Below, piece by piece: positions 10,334-23,620 of a stretch of DNA of 64,000 nt (its first letter is position 1; each line of letters opens with the position of its first letter). Under the pieces are notes generated by a model. It saw only the letters and a list, made by a program, of their open reading frames with translations, did no database searches and was not told the origin of the DNA. Position numbers and translations under genes: made by a program. The DNA is from Dugong dugon (Eukaryota; Chordata; Mammalia; Sirenia; Dugongidae): assembly GCA_030035585.1 (NCBI GenBank), contig CM057474.1, forward strand, positions 2,908,501-2,972,500, read 5' to 3'.

Positions 10334-11320
10334 AGAGTAAGAAGTATAATCTGAGCTACCAGATATGGCTTTTCTTACAAAAGTCATGAAATTACTGGGG
10401 GAAAAATCCATATTGGTTTAATGCCATGAAAATGTCCCCATTATACTAGTGAATATCACAATTTTTCATTCCTTAAATGAAAAAGTGAGCCAAAGATATC
10501 TAATTTACCATTGATTTGTTTATTATACGTTTCTTCATTTAGCAAAAATGTAATATGACTGCAGTTTATTTGGATCACATTAAGAAGAGACCAGAGGGAA
10601 ATTTTCTGATTCTAAAGACTAGTTGTTTGGATATGATCAGGATCTGATAGTTAAAACATTTTTCATGGTATTAACCAGTAAATACTCAACTAAAAATACA
10701 AATCATTTATAGTTTGGATTCAAAATCAGTATCTTCCTCTGAGTGTATATCATTAATAGCCAAAACCTCCATGGGGTAGCTTTACTAAGACAGTCAATAT
10801 TTTCTTATTCTTTTCTTTTCCTCACTCATCATCCAGTATTTTAAAAGCAAGCTAGATAAGTCATGTTTTTAAAAGAATTGTCCTCTCTGTACAATATTTA
10901 AAGCAATAAAAAATTAACTCTCTGTATTACCAAGTCATACACAAGGCCATAGGCAAAAATGCCAGTCTTGAATTGAGTGCAAATTGATATACACAGTGAA
11001 ATCTCCCAAATGGATTCTATTTGGAAATTGAAGCGCATATGTCTGACTGTACCCTAGTCTATGTGTGGTCAATACATTGACCAATTTTCTGTTAAAAGTT
11101 AACAGCCAATTACTACACAAAATATTGACAATATGTTTATCTCAATTCAACCATTAAATGTTGTCTTCCAATGAGAATTTTTAATTATATAAACATCAGT
11201 AAAATGTGCTACTGAATAAATTCAGAAGCAAATACAGCTCTTCATTCTCCATCTTATTTAATTTATGCTGTCATCTCAAGTTTATGAGACCCTAGAACTG
11301 GAAAAGAATTTAAAATTCAC
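10334..11320. other. Unassigned AT-rich sequence
   Basis: No supportable gene or named repeat. Confidence 0.4.
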
Positions 11321-11324
11321 CTCT

Positions 11325-11430
11325 GTCTTTAAGTCACTAGAAGACAGGGCTCTATCTATCTTGCTCATCTTTGTGTTTATAGCACTAGCATCTGGCACAA
11401 AACATTTGCTGAATAAATGAATAAATAAAC
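11325..11430 (+). repeat. L2 LINE 3' end
   Basis: 'agaagacagggctctatcta', 'tagcactagcatctggcaca' and 'tgctgaataaatgaataaat' match the L2 terminus. Confidence 0.65.
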
Positions 11431-11637
11431 CAAGCCCAACCCTTTTATTTACACCTGAGGAAACTGATAGCCAGAGAGGTCATATATCTTCTCTCCTCTT
11501 TCAGTAAGAACAACTAACTTGATAAAATAAATCTGTATTCAGTATGAATGTTTCATTAATGCTTTATACGTATGTTTTATACGTATATAATGTTTTATAC
11601 ATATATATGCATTCATCTATAAATATGAATTTTCCAT

Positions 11638-12140
11638 TGTTGATGTTGTTAGGTGCCGTCGAGTCAGTTCCGACTCACAGCGACCCTATGTACAACAGAA
11701 CGAAACACTTCCTGCTCCCGTGCCATCCTCACAATCGTTGTTATGCTTGAGATCAGCTTTGCAGCCACTGTGTCAGTCCATCTTGTTGAGGGTCTTCCTC
11801 TTTTTCACTGACCCTCTACTTTACCAAGCATAATGTCCTTCTCCAGGGACTGATCCCTCCTGATAATATGTCCAAAGCATGTGAGATGTAATTTTGCCAT
11901 CCTTGCTTCCAAGGAGCATTCTGGTTGTACTTCCTCAGACAGATTTATTCATTCTTTTGGCAGTCCACGGTATATTCAATATTCTTCTCCAACACCACAA
12001 TTTAAAGGCATCAATTCTTCAGTCTTCCTTATTCATCGTCCAGCTTCCACATGCATACTAGGCTACTGAAAACACCATGGCTTAGGTCAGGTACACCTTA
12101 GTCTTCAAGGAGACATCTTTGCTTTTCAACACTTTCATTA
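11638..12140 (-). mobile_element. RTE/BovB-type LINE 3' end
   Basis: On the + strand it begins 'gttgttaggtgccgtcgagt', the complement of the RTE tail. It continues through about 500 bp that I recognise as the RTE reverse-transcriptase C-terminal and 3' region ('gtatattcaatattcttctc', 'aaaacaccatggcttaggtc'). The reading frame is broken by substitutions and stops. Confidence 0.85.
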
Positions 12141-12142
12141 AT

Positions 12143-12143
12143 G

Positions 12144-12174
<31 letters not shown>

Positions 12175-12180
12175 CACACA
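12143..12180. repeat. (CT)n(TA)n compound microsatellite
   Basis: CT repeats pass directly into TA repeats, then CACACA, at the 5' side of the RTE fragment. Confidence 0.9.
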
Positions 12181-12601
12181 TATTTACAAATATGTATAAA
12201 TATATATGTATAGTTTATCAGCTATGTATACATTTTGAGTATTCCAAAGATTTAGTTCAAAATTAACAAGTACACTCAACTACATTTTAGATTATTTTTG
12301 CTTATATTAGTTATTTTTGTTTCTGTTTAAGAGAATTGGCAAGAAAACAAAAAAAAGGAACATCAAGAAATTATCAATATTTACTCAATTTTTTATTTAA
12401 GACTTCACTATACCCCTAAGCTAAAACTTGTCTTTGGGGCTAGTGATATGAGACTCTTAGACATAATAACATAATTTAAGTAATTTTGCATATTACAGCC
12501 CTTTGGATGAAGGCCAAAATCCAACAAATTTCATGATATTGGAAATTAGGTTGTAGCAAGGCTGTGTTAGTTTAATTTGTATTATTTATTATATATTATT
12601 T

Positions 12602-12763
12602 GGAGCCCCAGTACCACAATGGTTAAGAGCTCAGTTGCTAATCAAAAGGTGAGCAGTTCAAATCCACCAGCCGCTCCTCGGAAACCCCATGGGGCAGTTC
12701 TACTCTGCCCAATAGGGTTGCTATGAGTCGGAATTGACTAGGCGGCAACGGGTTTTTTTAATT
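12602..12763 (+). mobile_element. Full-length AfroSINE with perfect 11-bp target duplication
   Basis: Head, body and 'cgggtttttt' tail are complete. ATATATTATTT flanks both sides (12591-12601 and 12764-12774), showing target-primed insertion into AT-rich DNA. Confidence 0.95.
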
Positions 12764-12904
12764 ATATATTATTTATAGTTATATAAATGTTTATTATAAT
12801 TATAAATATACTATTTGTTTACTATTTTGAACAGAAATATATATTTAAAAACATATTTTAATGTTTACTATTGCTAGACCTTTTTTCTATAAAATCTTAA
12901 AATT

Positions 12905-13700
12905 TTCACTTAAATTAAACAAATATTTATTATGTACAAACCATACACCTCTACCCTCACTGAGTTCACAATAAAAAGGGATAAAGACACATGGAAAAAA
13001 TAATTAAAATATAATTGATAAGTGCTATGGTAAAGCTATACACAAAATATTTTACGAGCAAATATTAGAAATGATTAATTCTGCCGGGAAAAATCTAGGA
13101 AGTCCTTCAGAGGAGATGATTTTGAACCAGGCTTTAAAGAACACAGAGGAAGTCATCAGATGAAGTAATGTGGTAAGAAAAAAGAAAAGTCACAGACTAA
13201 AGAAAAACATTTGCCAACAGTACAGAGACATGAAACAACCAGCAAGCCTAAGGAATGATTTTATGTGACCAGAAGAGTGGATACAAAGAAGGGGAGTGTT
13301 TTGGGATGACTCTCAAAAGAGAGGTTGGGGTCAGATTATGACGGATTTTTTCCATCATGATAAGGAGTTTCAACATTATCTTATAGGCAATGGGAAGTAA
13401 TTACATTAGAAAAATGATGAATTGGAATAATGAACCGACTGAAGGCAGAAAGACTGGAACAAGGCTACTTAACTGGTCAGATGAGATGACAAGAGCAGTA
13501 TCAGCAAGAATGGAAAGGAGGGTACTAATTCTAGATATCTTGGAATAGTACATTCTAAAGGACTTGAGGACTGATTAACGATAGACCAGGGAAGTGATGA
13601 ATCCAAGTTTCTAGGATGAGTGATGGAATGGATGTTGATGATTTTAACCAAATACATGGAAATCACTAGAAAGAAAGAATCAGCAAGACACAGGACTTGT
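12905..13700 (-). repeat. L2 LINE, long diverged fragment
   Basis: It starts with the complement of the L2 3' end ('acaaatatttattatgtaca') and continues with 'gataagtgctatggtaaagc', 'aagtccttcagaggagatga' and later segments in L2 order. The frames here are not genes. Confidence 0.6.
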
Positions 13701-14085
13701 AAGATAAAACAGCAATTATTTGAAATTAACAAAAAACCTCAATGATTGAATGCATAAATTTTTATTCAACTGGTTAAACTAAGCTGAATTTTCTTTATGA
13801 GACCATATCAAGGGTTTGTTCAATATTCTGCTCCTGGAAACACCATTAGGACATATTTTAAAGTAGACACATTTGAAACAGACAAAAGATTGGAGATATA
13901 CTGTACCTTCCCTAACTTCCCCTAATGAAACCATAGTGAGAACAGCTTATTTCCCCATCCTGATGTCTTCCTTCCTTCTGGAGGGACGTTTATTATCTCC
14001 ACACTCCTGTCTCTCTCCATCCCCTCACTCAGTCCTAGAAGACGTGGGCAGAACTACCTAACAATCTGATGCATTCGGAAGGTGT
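13700..14085. other. Unassigned sequence
   Basis: No gene or recognisable repeat. Confidence 0.4.
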
Positions 14086-14086
14086 G

Positions 14087-14480
14087 CTAGTTCAGGTCCT
14101 CTGAGAAGCAGATGCCAGGTGGAATTAGACATGCATGAGGTTTATTGGGGAAAATGCCTAAAAAGGATATGGGAAAGGGAGCCAGAGAAGGTGGGAGGGA
14201 GCCTTCATAACGTGGTGCAGTCTGACACCCGTTAAAGAGAATTGGGTAAGAAGAGTCTTGGGCTGCAGTACCATTCCAAGACATGTTTGGCAAGGCCAAT
14301 GCAAAATGTGAAGCCAAGGTTTCCCAGTAGAGGATCCTCCAGGAATGGGCCAGCACCCATACCCCAACAGTGCTCAGTCGCTGGCTGGGAAGATCTCACA
14401 GGGAGCATGGCTTCAGAGCAATTGCAGAGTTGGAGCCAGAGAAGCAGAAATTGCAGCAGTCAGTCAATTATGCTCCCTGC
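14087..14480 (-). mobile_element. Possible LTR fragment
   Basis: The left edge 'gctagttcaggtcctctgag' resembles the complement of the end of a mammalian ERV LTR, and 'gaggtttattgggg' its poly(A)-signal region. All overlapping frames lie inside. Family uncertain. Confidence 0.35.
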
Positions 14481-14630
14481 TCCAAGAGATCTAAGAAGTT
14501 CATTTTCATGGCTGCTACAGAGGAGAAACTGGGCATGTGTTACCCAACTCCTCCTTCTCTACTTCCTCTTGGGAACCAAACTCCCCTCTGAAAGATTATT
14601 CTCTTTACTGCTCTAAGTCAGGACATAAGG

Positions 14631-15050
14631 TGTTGTGGGTTGAATTTTGTCCCCAAAAAAGAAATGTTGAAATCCCATCCCCCAGTACCTGCGAGCTTGA
14701 CCTTATTTGGCAATACGGTCTTTGTAGATGTAATTAAGATGGATTGTACTGGATTAAGGTAGATCTTCATCCAGCGACTGGTGTCATATGAAGAGGGGAA
14801 CTTGGACACAGACAGAGAGGGGAATGCCATGTGAAGACACAGGCAGATGCTGGAGTGATGCGTCTAGGAGCCAAGGAGAAGCTAGGAGAGAGGCATGGAG
14901 CAGATTCTCATGAAGGCATGGAAGGAACCAGAAGGAGCCAACTCTGCTGATACCCTGATTTTGCATTTGCCTCCAAAACTCTGAGAGAATAAATTTCTGC
15001 TGTTTGAAGCCACTCAATTTGTGTTACTTCATTGTGGCAACCCTAAGACA
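14631..15050 (+). mobile_element. MLT1-type solo LTR
   Basis: From TGTTGTGGGTTGAATTTTGT to CCCTAAGACA, with 'aaatcccatcccccagtacc', 'gagagaataaatttctgctg' and 'gaagccactcaatttgtgtt' in MLT1 order. It is about 420 bp. I could not find a clear target duplication. Confidence 0.85.
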
Positions 15051-15059
15051 TTGAAACAG

Positions 15060-15675
15060 TGGTTAAGGAGGTCTGCAATTATTTTTTAGGGAGGAACTAT
15101 CTGGTACTTGAGGCCAGGAACCTTGCAACAGAAATGAGAATTAAAATCTGGGGGACTGATATATACTTCTGCAACGAGGCTTCTGGGGTAGCTAAGACAC
15201 ATGGCTTCAGTTCTGACCTTGACGTATATCAGGCTATCTAGAAGTATACGACTATGTGATTGTTTCTTTCTGTACTGACTTAAAAGACTTTGAGCCTTAG
15301 GTCCCATGGTATTTTTTAACTTGGTGGTGACCACAGCTTATGAAGGCTTTGCAAGCTCTTTCTTTGGAGGCAGTGCTGCGTACACCAGGACTAAACCAGA
15401 CAGTAGCCATAAGGAGTATGGGGTTGTGAGCTTTATCACCTATAGCAGACTTGGGCAGGCTCAGGATGCAGGACACTGCTGGCCGACCTTGGACCACGCA
15501 GGCACAAATGTGTGCCTTCTTAAGCCGATGTGGCTGAGGCAAAGATTCAACTGTAAGCAACATTCTTTTCATATATAAACATATTAGATATTAGGAGACA
15601 GAACAATGTTTGCTGCTAATATGCTGAAGGGATTTAGCACATGCCACAGCTGTGTTTTACACATGCTACACTACA
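15060..15675. other. Unassigned sequence with opposing open frames
   Basis: Overlapping frames of 60-91 residues on both strands around 15059-15578 have no recognisable domain. The block is slightly GC-richer than its flanks and may be an old LTR or LINE. Confidence 0.3.
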
Positions 15676-15676
15676 C

Positions 15677-15823
15677 TAGGAGCCCTGATGGAGCAGTGGT
15701 TTAGAGCTCGGCTGCTAACCAAAAGGTCAGCGGTTCGAATCCACCAGCTGCTCCTTGGAAACCCTATGAGGGAGTTCTAGCCTGTCTCATAAGGTCACTA
15801 TGAGTTGGAATCGACTTTGTTCT
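15677..15823 (+). mobile_element. AfroSINE
   Basis: Complete head ('aggagccctgatggagcagt') with B box GTTCGAATCC. The 3' end stops after 'gaatcgacttt' without the usual tail. Confidence 0.92.
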
Positions 15824-16136
15824 AGGCTTAGATCATTCATGTCAGGTATAGTTCAACAGTACAAGGAGAAATGCAAAAACAAGATCTTCTGAATAGACCG
15901 GTGGGAAAGTATCCCTTGGTTTGTGGGGGTGGGAGGGACCACCGTGCTGCAAACAGCTATGACTTGGCGAGAACATCTGTCTAATTCCACAATTCAGTAA
16001 TAAGAAACACATTTGCCTGCTGACATCGACCACATCCTAAAATATTAGTACCAGGAATAAAGTTAATATTTCTGCTTCCATCTGCCTTGTTCCTTGGGGA
16101 AGAAAGGTAGTATTTATTCAGCCCCCATAACCATCC

Positions 16137-16159
16137 AAAAAAAAAAAAAAAAAAAAAAA
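16137..16159. repeat. Poly(A) tract
   Basis: An uninterrupted A run of about 23. No element with a matching body is recognised upstream. Confidence 0.9.
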
Positions 16160-18075
16160 CTAACTTAAAAGTTTCTCAAACAAAATTTCATATTTGCCAA
16201 TATAATTTCCTTGAGTTTATTACGCACTTCAGAAAATATAAGATAAATAACATCACTGACCTACTACCAAAGATTAAGTGGTGGTTTAATTACCTGTTTC
16301 ACACACCAGGAAGAAATTATAATGCACAGCAAAAATGCAAAGCATTAAAAGTATATAGCAGTAAATGGAATAATAAAAATAACAGATCTGCTATTATCTG
16401 GGATATATCAATATATTTAGCTAAAATGGGTATGTACTTTTAAAAATCATCTTCAAACTACTAAATTATAATAAGTGATAGAATTTTCCATTTAGTGCCA
16501 CCTTTTCTGACTGTTCCATCATTTTCTGTAAGAATAAACCATCTTTCTTTTTTCTTTGCCTTTGTCCTCAGTGTATAGAACAAAGGTCAGAATCTAAGAA
16601 TGCATCTATGTGGTTAACCGTAAGTGCTGCTGATGGTGTCTGGTAAAATAGCTGCTGACACCAGGTCAGCATGAATGGTAGAAAGAAACATCGCACTGAT
16701 AAAACTGTAAGACCTTCCTTGTTTGTGTCCTATTTGATATCCAATGGAGCACACACAGAAAGTGCTGGTTGACAAAGATATATTATTACGTGAAAAATAT
16801 TAGAGTTGAAAAGAGGAAAATTTATACGTGAGAGAAACATTTCTGTATTAAACAATCGAGGAGTTACCAGAACAGGCCACTGAAGTTCTACTGACAGATA
16901 TGTTCAGAAAAAGATAATGCTGTTGGGGAAATTCCTAAGAAAAATCCCAATGGTGAGTGCAGTGCTAGTCTGCTGACTGTGGCACGTGACTTCTGTGGAT
17001 TTCACTTCCCAAACAAACCCTCATTTTACCAGGGTTTGACCCAACTTGTGCTTGATGCCAAGAAAGTAGGACCCCGGTGTCCCAGGAAGGAAGCTACATT
17101 ATGGTGTGAGCAGCATGTGTAGGGGAGCATGCACTGAGTAGACCAGCAGGCGACATGGCTCTGTGGGGGCCCAGAGATTCGTGGAAAGCTGTCCTACAGC
17201 TAAACTACTATCTAAACAGGAGGAAAGAATAGCTGAGGAAGGAATAGGTATTTTATAAACTAGGAGTGTTTGTATTATCTTACCACTTCACACCCGTCCA
17301 CCACAGGCTCTCGTTGAAGGCCATCTCTGGTCAGTAACTTTGCCAAGCAAAGGAAATACCTGCTCCCAAGGAACTTATGATCTAGATGAGGAGACAGGAC
17401 AAATAACAAAGTAGCGTAGCAGATATTTATATAAGATAAATGAGAAATTTGATATTATTTATCTCATACTTGCATATTCATGTAAGAACAAAGTAGCAGA
17501 TACTAGTGTTAACAAGGTGGCAGCGAATAAGGCTAAATACCCCAGGTTTAGGAAAATATACTAACGTCACACTATTTATTTTGACATTTATTATTTATCA
17601 TTGATTATTTATTTATGATGCTCTTATCAAGGGCACAGAACTAGAGCACATCCCTGAGGACTGGGATGGAGTTTCCCCAGGGGGAGAAACATAAAAGCAT
17701 TTCCTGTCGCAAATCAACCTAAAAGTGGGTACACCAGAGGGGCAAGAGGAGAGCTTGGGTACAGAGAAAATTCTGTCTCTTTCCGGGCTGGGGCTTTTGA
17801 TGGGTTAGAGATCTGACACTTCTGGAGTGATTCAAATGGTGGGTTCTGAGATGCCTCTGTTCAGAGGAAACAGGCTAAAACCAAGCCAAGGTATAAGACT
17901 GTAAGTGATCATGGAGTGGGCATGGGTTTGGGCCGTAGTTGTTAGGACCTCTCTGCCTTAACCCCCTCTCCTTTTACCCAAGAAGGTTCAAGCCTAAGTA
18001 AGAATTATCACGGTCTCAGTTGTTATGGGTAATTCAGAAATGCCTGGTGCATGTCAAATTAAACAGGACACATCT
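16160..18075. other. Mostly unassigned intergenic sequence
   Basis: No gene is seen. A weak L2-like minus-strand fragment is at about 17330-17420 ('cctgctcccaaggaacttat'). The rest is unique by eye. Confidence 0.4.
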
Positions 18076-18079
18076 GCTA

Positions 18080-18300
18080 TTTTTTGCTGATATATACTGA
18101 ATACTTACCAAGTGTCACGCACAATTCTCTGTGTTTTTACATGTACTAACATTTTTACTCCTCATAATAACCCTGTGAGGGAGATACTATTATTAGTCCT
18201 CTCACAGTGAGGCACGAGAGCTTAATTTATTCACTCAGGCGGCACAGTGAGTAAGTGGCAGAGCAAGGATTGAACACAGGCAGCCTGGTCCCACTACAGA
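18080..18300 (-). repeat. MIR SINE
   Basis: The complement shows the B-box end 'ggctgcctgtgttcaatcc', 'ctctgccacttactcactgt', the core, and 'cttggtaagtattcagtata' in MIR order. Confidence 0.75.
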
Positions 18301-20505
18301 ATATCCTCTATCAGGAAATAATGAGCAGGTTTATCTTGCTAATGTTTTTCACAAGAGAATAGTGGTAGATAAAGTTGCCAACATGGGTTAAAGGGTATAG
18401 AATGGCTGGATACAGCTTTTGTGCTTTGTTCTTAAACAGTGTGGAATTAGTGAAGGGTTTTGGAAAACTGATTTGAGAAAAGCTTATTTTAGGAAGATTT
18501 ACCCTTGAGATTTGCATACAGAAGGAATCAGAATTAAACCTGTGAGGCTGTTTTAATCACACTGGTTTCTAATCTCTAATTCTTTCTATTTGTTACCCCT
18601 ACTTTGCTCATTAGCATAAACGTGATACATTTAGGCATTGTTTGCAACAGAGACCTGTTGGGAATAAGATTTACAATCAGAAAACAGAAACAGAAAGTCA
18701 CCAGGGGAAGCGGGGCATACAAACACTTCATGTCTAGAGATATGTACCTAAAGCAAAGCCACAGACCTGGATGTGAGCGCCTGGAGAAGAGGCTCTGGTT
18801 GAAAATGACAGGAGAAACAAACAGTGGGGCTATCGAACGAGATCAGTGTTTCAAGAAAGATTAACTTTGCTCTTTGTCAGAAGAATTAAGCCCAATGGGA
18901 AAAAGTCAGGTTCAGTACAAGAAAGAAATGTTCAATCACAACCATCCTAGGGTGAAGTAACTTGAGAGACAGTCAGAGTTTTATCAGTGGAGAGATTTAG
19001 GCAAACTGGTGAACTCTGTCAAGGACGTCAAGGATATACAGCTATCAGACGGGTAGGTGGGCTACATCTCTTCTAACCCTGTGATTCATGAGCATTTGAT
19101 CCCAAATGCCTCTATTCTAAAAGTTTAAGCTATTGAATGTTATACAAAAACGAGAAAGAAGAATACCTAACACAGTATATATATAGAAGCAAATAGTACG
19201 TATTCAGTAGGAAGATCAGCAAGCGTGGTATATATACTGCAGCTAAACCGGGCAGAGATGAATGGATAGATTGGTAGATAGAATAGATAGATAATTTTAA
19301 CTAGATAGATAGAGAGAAAGACAGATAAGTATTATCATATTGTTTTAACAAATTTCCCCCTTTCTAAAATATAGAAATCACAATCAAGACCCCAAGAGTT
19401 TAAAAGCTATGTCTGAATAACGATTTGCATGGTCCATGTACTGCTAAATAAGAAAGGGAAAATGACTGAAAGCTTCAGTAATCATTCCTAACATCTGGAT
19501 TTGGACAATTAGTGTTTGTTCTTGAGCTTAAAATTGGGTACTATTTCACATTATTAAAAACCCAGTGAGTATTGGGTTTTGGAGAGATCATTTTCCTTTT
19601 AGATAAAAATAAATACTTAAAGGATTCCTTCTCCCAGATGGCAAGTGAGGAAAGTGAATCCATCATGTTTCTTTTATAAGCATTAATATTTGGAATATCC
19701 TAAGACCAATATAGTATTTATTTATTTATGTTATGGGTTTGTGTGTGTGTGTGTGTGTGCGTGTAGAATACAAAAATACAGATAATGATAAACATTTCAA
19801 TTATAGTCATCTCAAATAGGAAATTAAAGAAATTTCCTGAAATGACACGAAAGTAAATCAAATAAGATCATAAACATCTTATTTACACTAAAAAATATAC
19901 AAACTTTCACTTCCTTTTGCCTCGGTGGTTTATATCTCATGGCCACCTGAATGATAATTTCAATAAAAAATCAGACACCTTTCATCTAATACCTGTATAT
20001 TATTTTGAGGGGAAAAAATGAATTCTGTAGATGAACAACAAAAAATGTTTTCACTTTTAATCATTTATTTCAGCATAAAAAAATCTAAAGTTTTTAAAGG
20101 CTTCCGTACTCATATTTTTTTAGGTTATATGATGAGGTCATTATTGCCAGAGAATAACTTCTCTTTCCAATTGCCTGAAACCACTGTCACAATAATTTTA
20201 TTTAGATTGGAAAGAAACAATCGTAGTATCTTTCAATTAAGAGACATACTTTATTTTCCAATTTTTCATTCTCATCATTTCCTCTAAAACTCATTACATA
20301 CCAAATAATTTTATTCAGCGCAAGCAACCTGTGAAAACACATCAAGGGTACAGTATAATTGTGAGGTTTTACTGCTGTCCTTTATCTTTTTTCTTGGGAA
20401 TATTTTACACGAAAAGGGTAAAACTCCGACTTTTTTTTATTTCTTTAACACAGTATATTTGCTATGAAAATTGCAATATACGGGAACTATAGCTTTTCTC
20501 TGGAT
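18300..20505. other. Unassigned sequence with short tandem repeats
   Basis: It contains a degenerate (GATA)n at about 19262-19330 and a (GT)n at 19740-19763. Short frames such as 18604-18864 and 20018-20287 show no domain. No gene. Confidence 0.45.
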
Positions 20506-20514
20506 TAATATAAT

Positions 20515-20688
20515 ACCCGAACCAAAAACCAAACCCGTTGCCGTCAAGTTGATTCCGACTCATAGCGACCCTATAGGACAGAGTAGAACTGCCCCATACA
20601 GTTTCCAAGGAGCGGCTGGTGGATTCGAACTGCCGACCTTTTTTGGTTAGCAGATGTAGCACTTAACCACTACGCCACCAGGGTTTCC
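20515..20688 (-). mobile_element. Full-length AfroSINE with 9-bp target duplication
   Basis: On the + strand it begins with the complement of the tail ('aaccaaacccgttgccgtca') and ends in the complement of the head ('ccaccagggtttcc'). TAATATAAT flanks it at 20506 and 20689. The tail end is little diverged, so this is a relatively young copy. Confidence 0.95.
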
Positions 20689-21027
20689 TAATATAATAAA
20701 GCATTGATAAAATCTATTTTGCAAGACCCAAATGCATTAAGTGATGTAAGAAGAAACATAACGATTACTGTCATATGGGAAAAGGAAATTTGACCACCAA
20801 TGTCAGACGCAAGGATCTTTAAAATCAGTAAAATCAATATGTATTTTCCCAAATATGTATTTTTTGAATTTTAAACTATATTTTCAGAAAAAAAATTGTT
20901 CTTTTAAATATTTAGTAATCTAACTGAACTTTGTAATAAGGTGCTTAAGGGCCAAAATATACTTATAGTCTTATATTTTAAGGGAATATAAATAAGACAT
21001 TTTGAAGAAGGAAAAATAATTTAACTA

Positions 21028-21070
21028 TCAGAATTGACTCGACAGCAACCGGTTTGGTTTTTTTCTTATT
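21028..21070 (+). mobile_element. AfroSINE 3' tail fragment
   Basis: Only 'agaattgactcgacagcaac' and 'cggtttggttttttt' remain. Confidence 0.75.
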
Positions 21071-21135
21071 TTATTTTTTTTTTTTTAATAATTTACTTAA
21101 ATCCAAGAATTTTACCAAGCACTTTACATAGGTAG

Positions 21136-21315
21136 CATCCCTGGGTGGTACCAATAGTCAAGCACTCAGCTACTGAACGAAAGGGTGGCGATTCGAGTTC
21201 ACCCAGAGGCACCTTGGGAGAAAGACCTTCTAAAATATCACAGGCATTAAAAACCCCATGGAGCACAGTACTATTCTGACACACATGGGGTCGTCACGAC
21301 TTAGAATCGACTCGT
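21136..21315 (+). mobile_element. AfroSINE, longer RTE-rich variant
   Basis: Starts 'atccctgggtggtaccaata', has a B-box region 'gattcgagttcacccag', then a variant middle 'gggagaaagaccttctaaaa' before 'catggagcacagtactattc' and the common tail 'gaatcgactcg'. The copy at 41350 is the same subfamily. Confidence 0.8.
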
Positions 21316-21429
21316 TTATTCTTTTCAACAATCCAGGACGGTCGTTATCATTGCCAGTATTTTATGGATGAAGAAACCCAAATAAACAAGCAGACTTGAG
21401 GAACAGCATTCCAAAACTAAAGCTCCTGA

Positions 21430-22200
21430 CAGACTGGGAATTCTAGCTAAGGTCTAGGCCATATCTCTCCTTGTCTGAAGTGACTCCATCTTAGACTTCT
21501 CAATGCAGCTTCTGTCACGTAAGATGAGCTTGTGGTTAGAAATGGCCGATGTCAGAAAAAGATAATTCAGACCTATATAGATGCAGACATTGTGTTGAGC
21601 AGGTGACTTTAATGGTCGGCCGATTCTCAGAAAATGCCCCTTTCTCTCCCCATCAGAAAACTGTTTTTCTAACCTGTGCCTGGGTCCTTACAAAGCCCTG
21701 TACTCTTCCATGACCTTGTTCCAATCCCCCTTGAACATGCTTGTAATTTTCCAAACCTTTATTCTAATTAATCCAACTTATGCTTAGAATAAGCTGATGT
21801 TTAACATCTTCACTTCTGTTCCTTCAACAAACTCTCTTATATTTCAACAGAACTTCCCACCATAATGCTAGAGCAACTCAGTTTAACACAGGCAGCAGAT
21901 GTCTAGATGCCAGGAAATGTGATTTTAGTGGTAAGCCAAAATCCTGTCACCTGGAGCCATCTTAGAAAGGAGGCCAACTCCAGCAAAGGTGTCAACCAAG
22001 ACTCTGCCACCTGCAACTGTGTACACGTGAACCAATCAGGAATGTTCTAGCTGTACCTTTCTGTTTGCGTTTCTTCATCAGTTTCTGTATCACTGCAGCT
22101 CCCTAAAGCACGCTGCTCAAATTATTCCGACACCGTGTCTTCCTATTCTGCATAACAGTTTTTTTGTCGCAGTAACTCTTTGTTTCTAAATTTAAACAAA
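21430..22200 (+). mobile_element. Possible class I ERV solo LTR
   Basis: The 3' third shows a CCAATCAG box, 'ctgtatcactgcagctccct' and 'gtaactctttgtttc' near the end, resembling gammaretrovirus-like LTRs. Boundaries are uncertain and no internal coding region is seen. Confidence 0.35.
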
Positions 22201-22439
22201 CTCATGGCTATTCCACTACAACAGACTGAAAGAAGACAAGTAATTTATCCAAGGGCACACAACTAATTAGTGGTAGTGTAAGAATTTTGAACCAAATGTA
22301 TGAATCTAAAATCCTTCCTTTGTTAACATGGGAATTCTTTAACCTACTATGCTACAATTTGTCCAGGTCAATTACATCCACGTCAGCATTAATGAACAAA
22401 TTCTGGGAGGAGTATCTTCATATGACCATTTTAGAACAT

Positions 22440-22990
22440 AATTTGTCAGTATATATCAAAATTTTAAATAAGCGTATCCTCTTATACAGCAGTTCACTTC
22501 TATGAAGCCATCCTATAGAAATCCTTGCTGTGCACAAGTATGTCATTGCAGCACTATTTATAATTGCAACAACAAAAAAAAATATAGGAGCAACCTATTG
22601 TCCATGAATAAGGAAATATTTCAATATAACATAGTGTGCTGACATCATAGAATTGTATGTAGGAAAATAAAAGGATGTGGTATATCTATATGTACATACA
22701 TAGAAAGATCTCTAAGATATATTTTTAAAAGTAAAAGCAAAATAGGATACTACAAAGAACATGCTCTCATTTTTGCAATAGTGTTCAAACAGACAGACAG
22801 ACAGCTATAGACAGACTAGACTGACAGCCTCCAGAGGAGAGAATTAGTCACTTCTGGGAAAGAAAATCCGGTAGGAGTAGTGGCTGAGGGGTACCTTCAC
22901 TTTTTTATGAATTTCTGTTTTTTTATTTTATGGTATTATTGCTGTTGTTAGCTTTATATTATTTGCATGATAAAAACAATTTGAAGAAAA
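22440..22990 (+). mobile_element. Old L1 3' region
   Basis: 'tgcagcactatttataattg', 'ttgtccatgaataaggaaat' and 'cacttttttatgaatttctg' are typical of the L1M 3' region. A (GACA)n run lies at about 22792-22816 inside it. Confidence 0.65.
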
Positions 22991-22991
22991 A

Positions 22992-23370
22992 ATGTTATTA
23001 AATCCTGTTTTTATTAGCTTTCTTGCAGCTTTTACTAACAGCAAGAAACAAACACTTAGACAGGATAAGTAGCTCCCCCTACCATCTAATGCTATCTTTA
23101 TTTTGATTTTGTGGCTTTGATTTATCTTTATTCCTAGAAAATCAGCCTATGCCACAGGCCAAAGAGCAAGAATTAAACATCTCCTCGTCTTCCCCACAGG
23201 TCCATTGAAGCTCAGGCACTGAGTCCACCACTACCATATTAATCACAAAGCACATCTGACATTTACCATTGTAAAGCACCTAACCGGGTCCTCACCACAA
23301 CCTGTGTCACCAGGGCAACTCAACAGTAATGCAAGTTATATTCTCCTGCTACTTTGTGCTGGTGTGAATT
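22992..23370. other. Unassigned sequence
   Basis: No gene or named repeat. Confidence 0.4.
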
Positions 23371-23374
23371 CACG

Positions 23375-23620
23375 TGTACTCACTTAACAAACGTTTACGG
23401 AGGGTCTACTGTGAGCCTGGTGCTTGTAGTAGGTATTGTGGGGCTAGAAAGAGGAATCAGATCAGACAAAGATCCTCCCCTGAGTAAAATCAGCCGCCAG
23501 AGTGTATGTGTTGGGAGAGGTGGAGAGTATGAAGATATGTGCACAGATAGCATAGTTTAAGGTAAAAACTACTAGGTGCCACTAGAAATATACAAGAAAA
23601 GATAAAAGCTATTTTCTCAG
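23375..23620 (-). repeat. L2 LINE 3' fragment
   Basis: 'cttaacaaacgtttacggag', 'ctactgtgagcctggtgctt' and 'aaagatcctcccctgag' read as the complement of an L2 3' end. Confidence 0.55.

Noticed and set aside
21430-22200. Gene promoter from the CCAAT box and nearby sites
   Set aside because: The arrangement is better explained as a decayed retroviral-type LTR; no downstream exon is visible.
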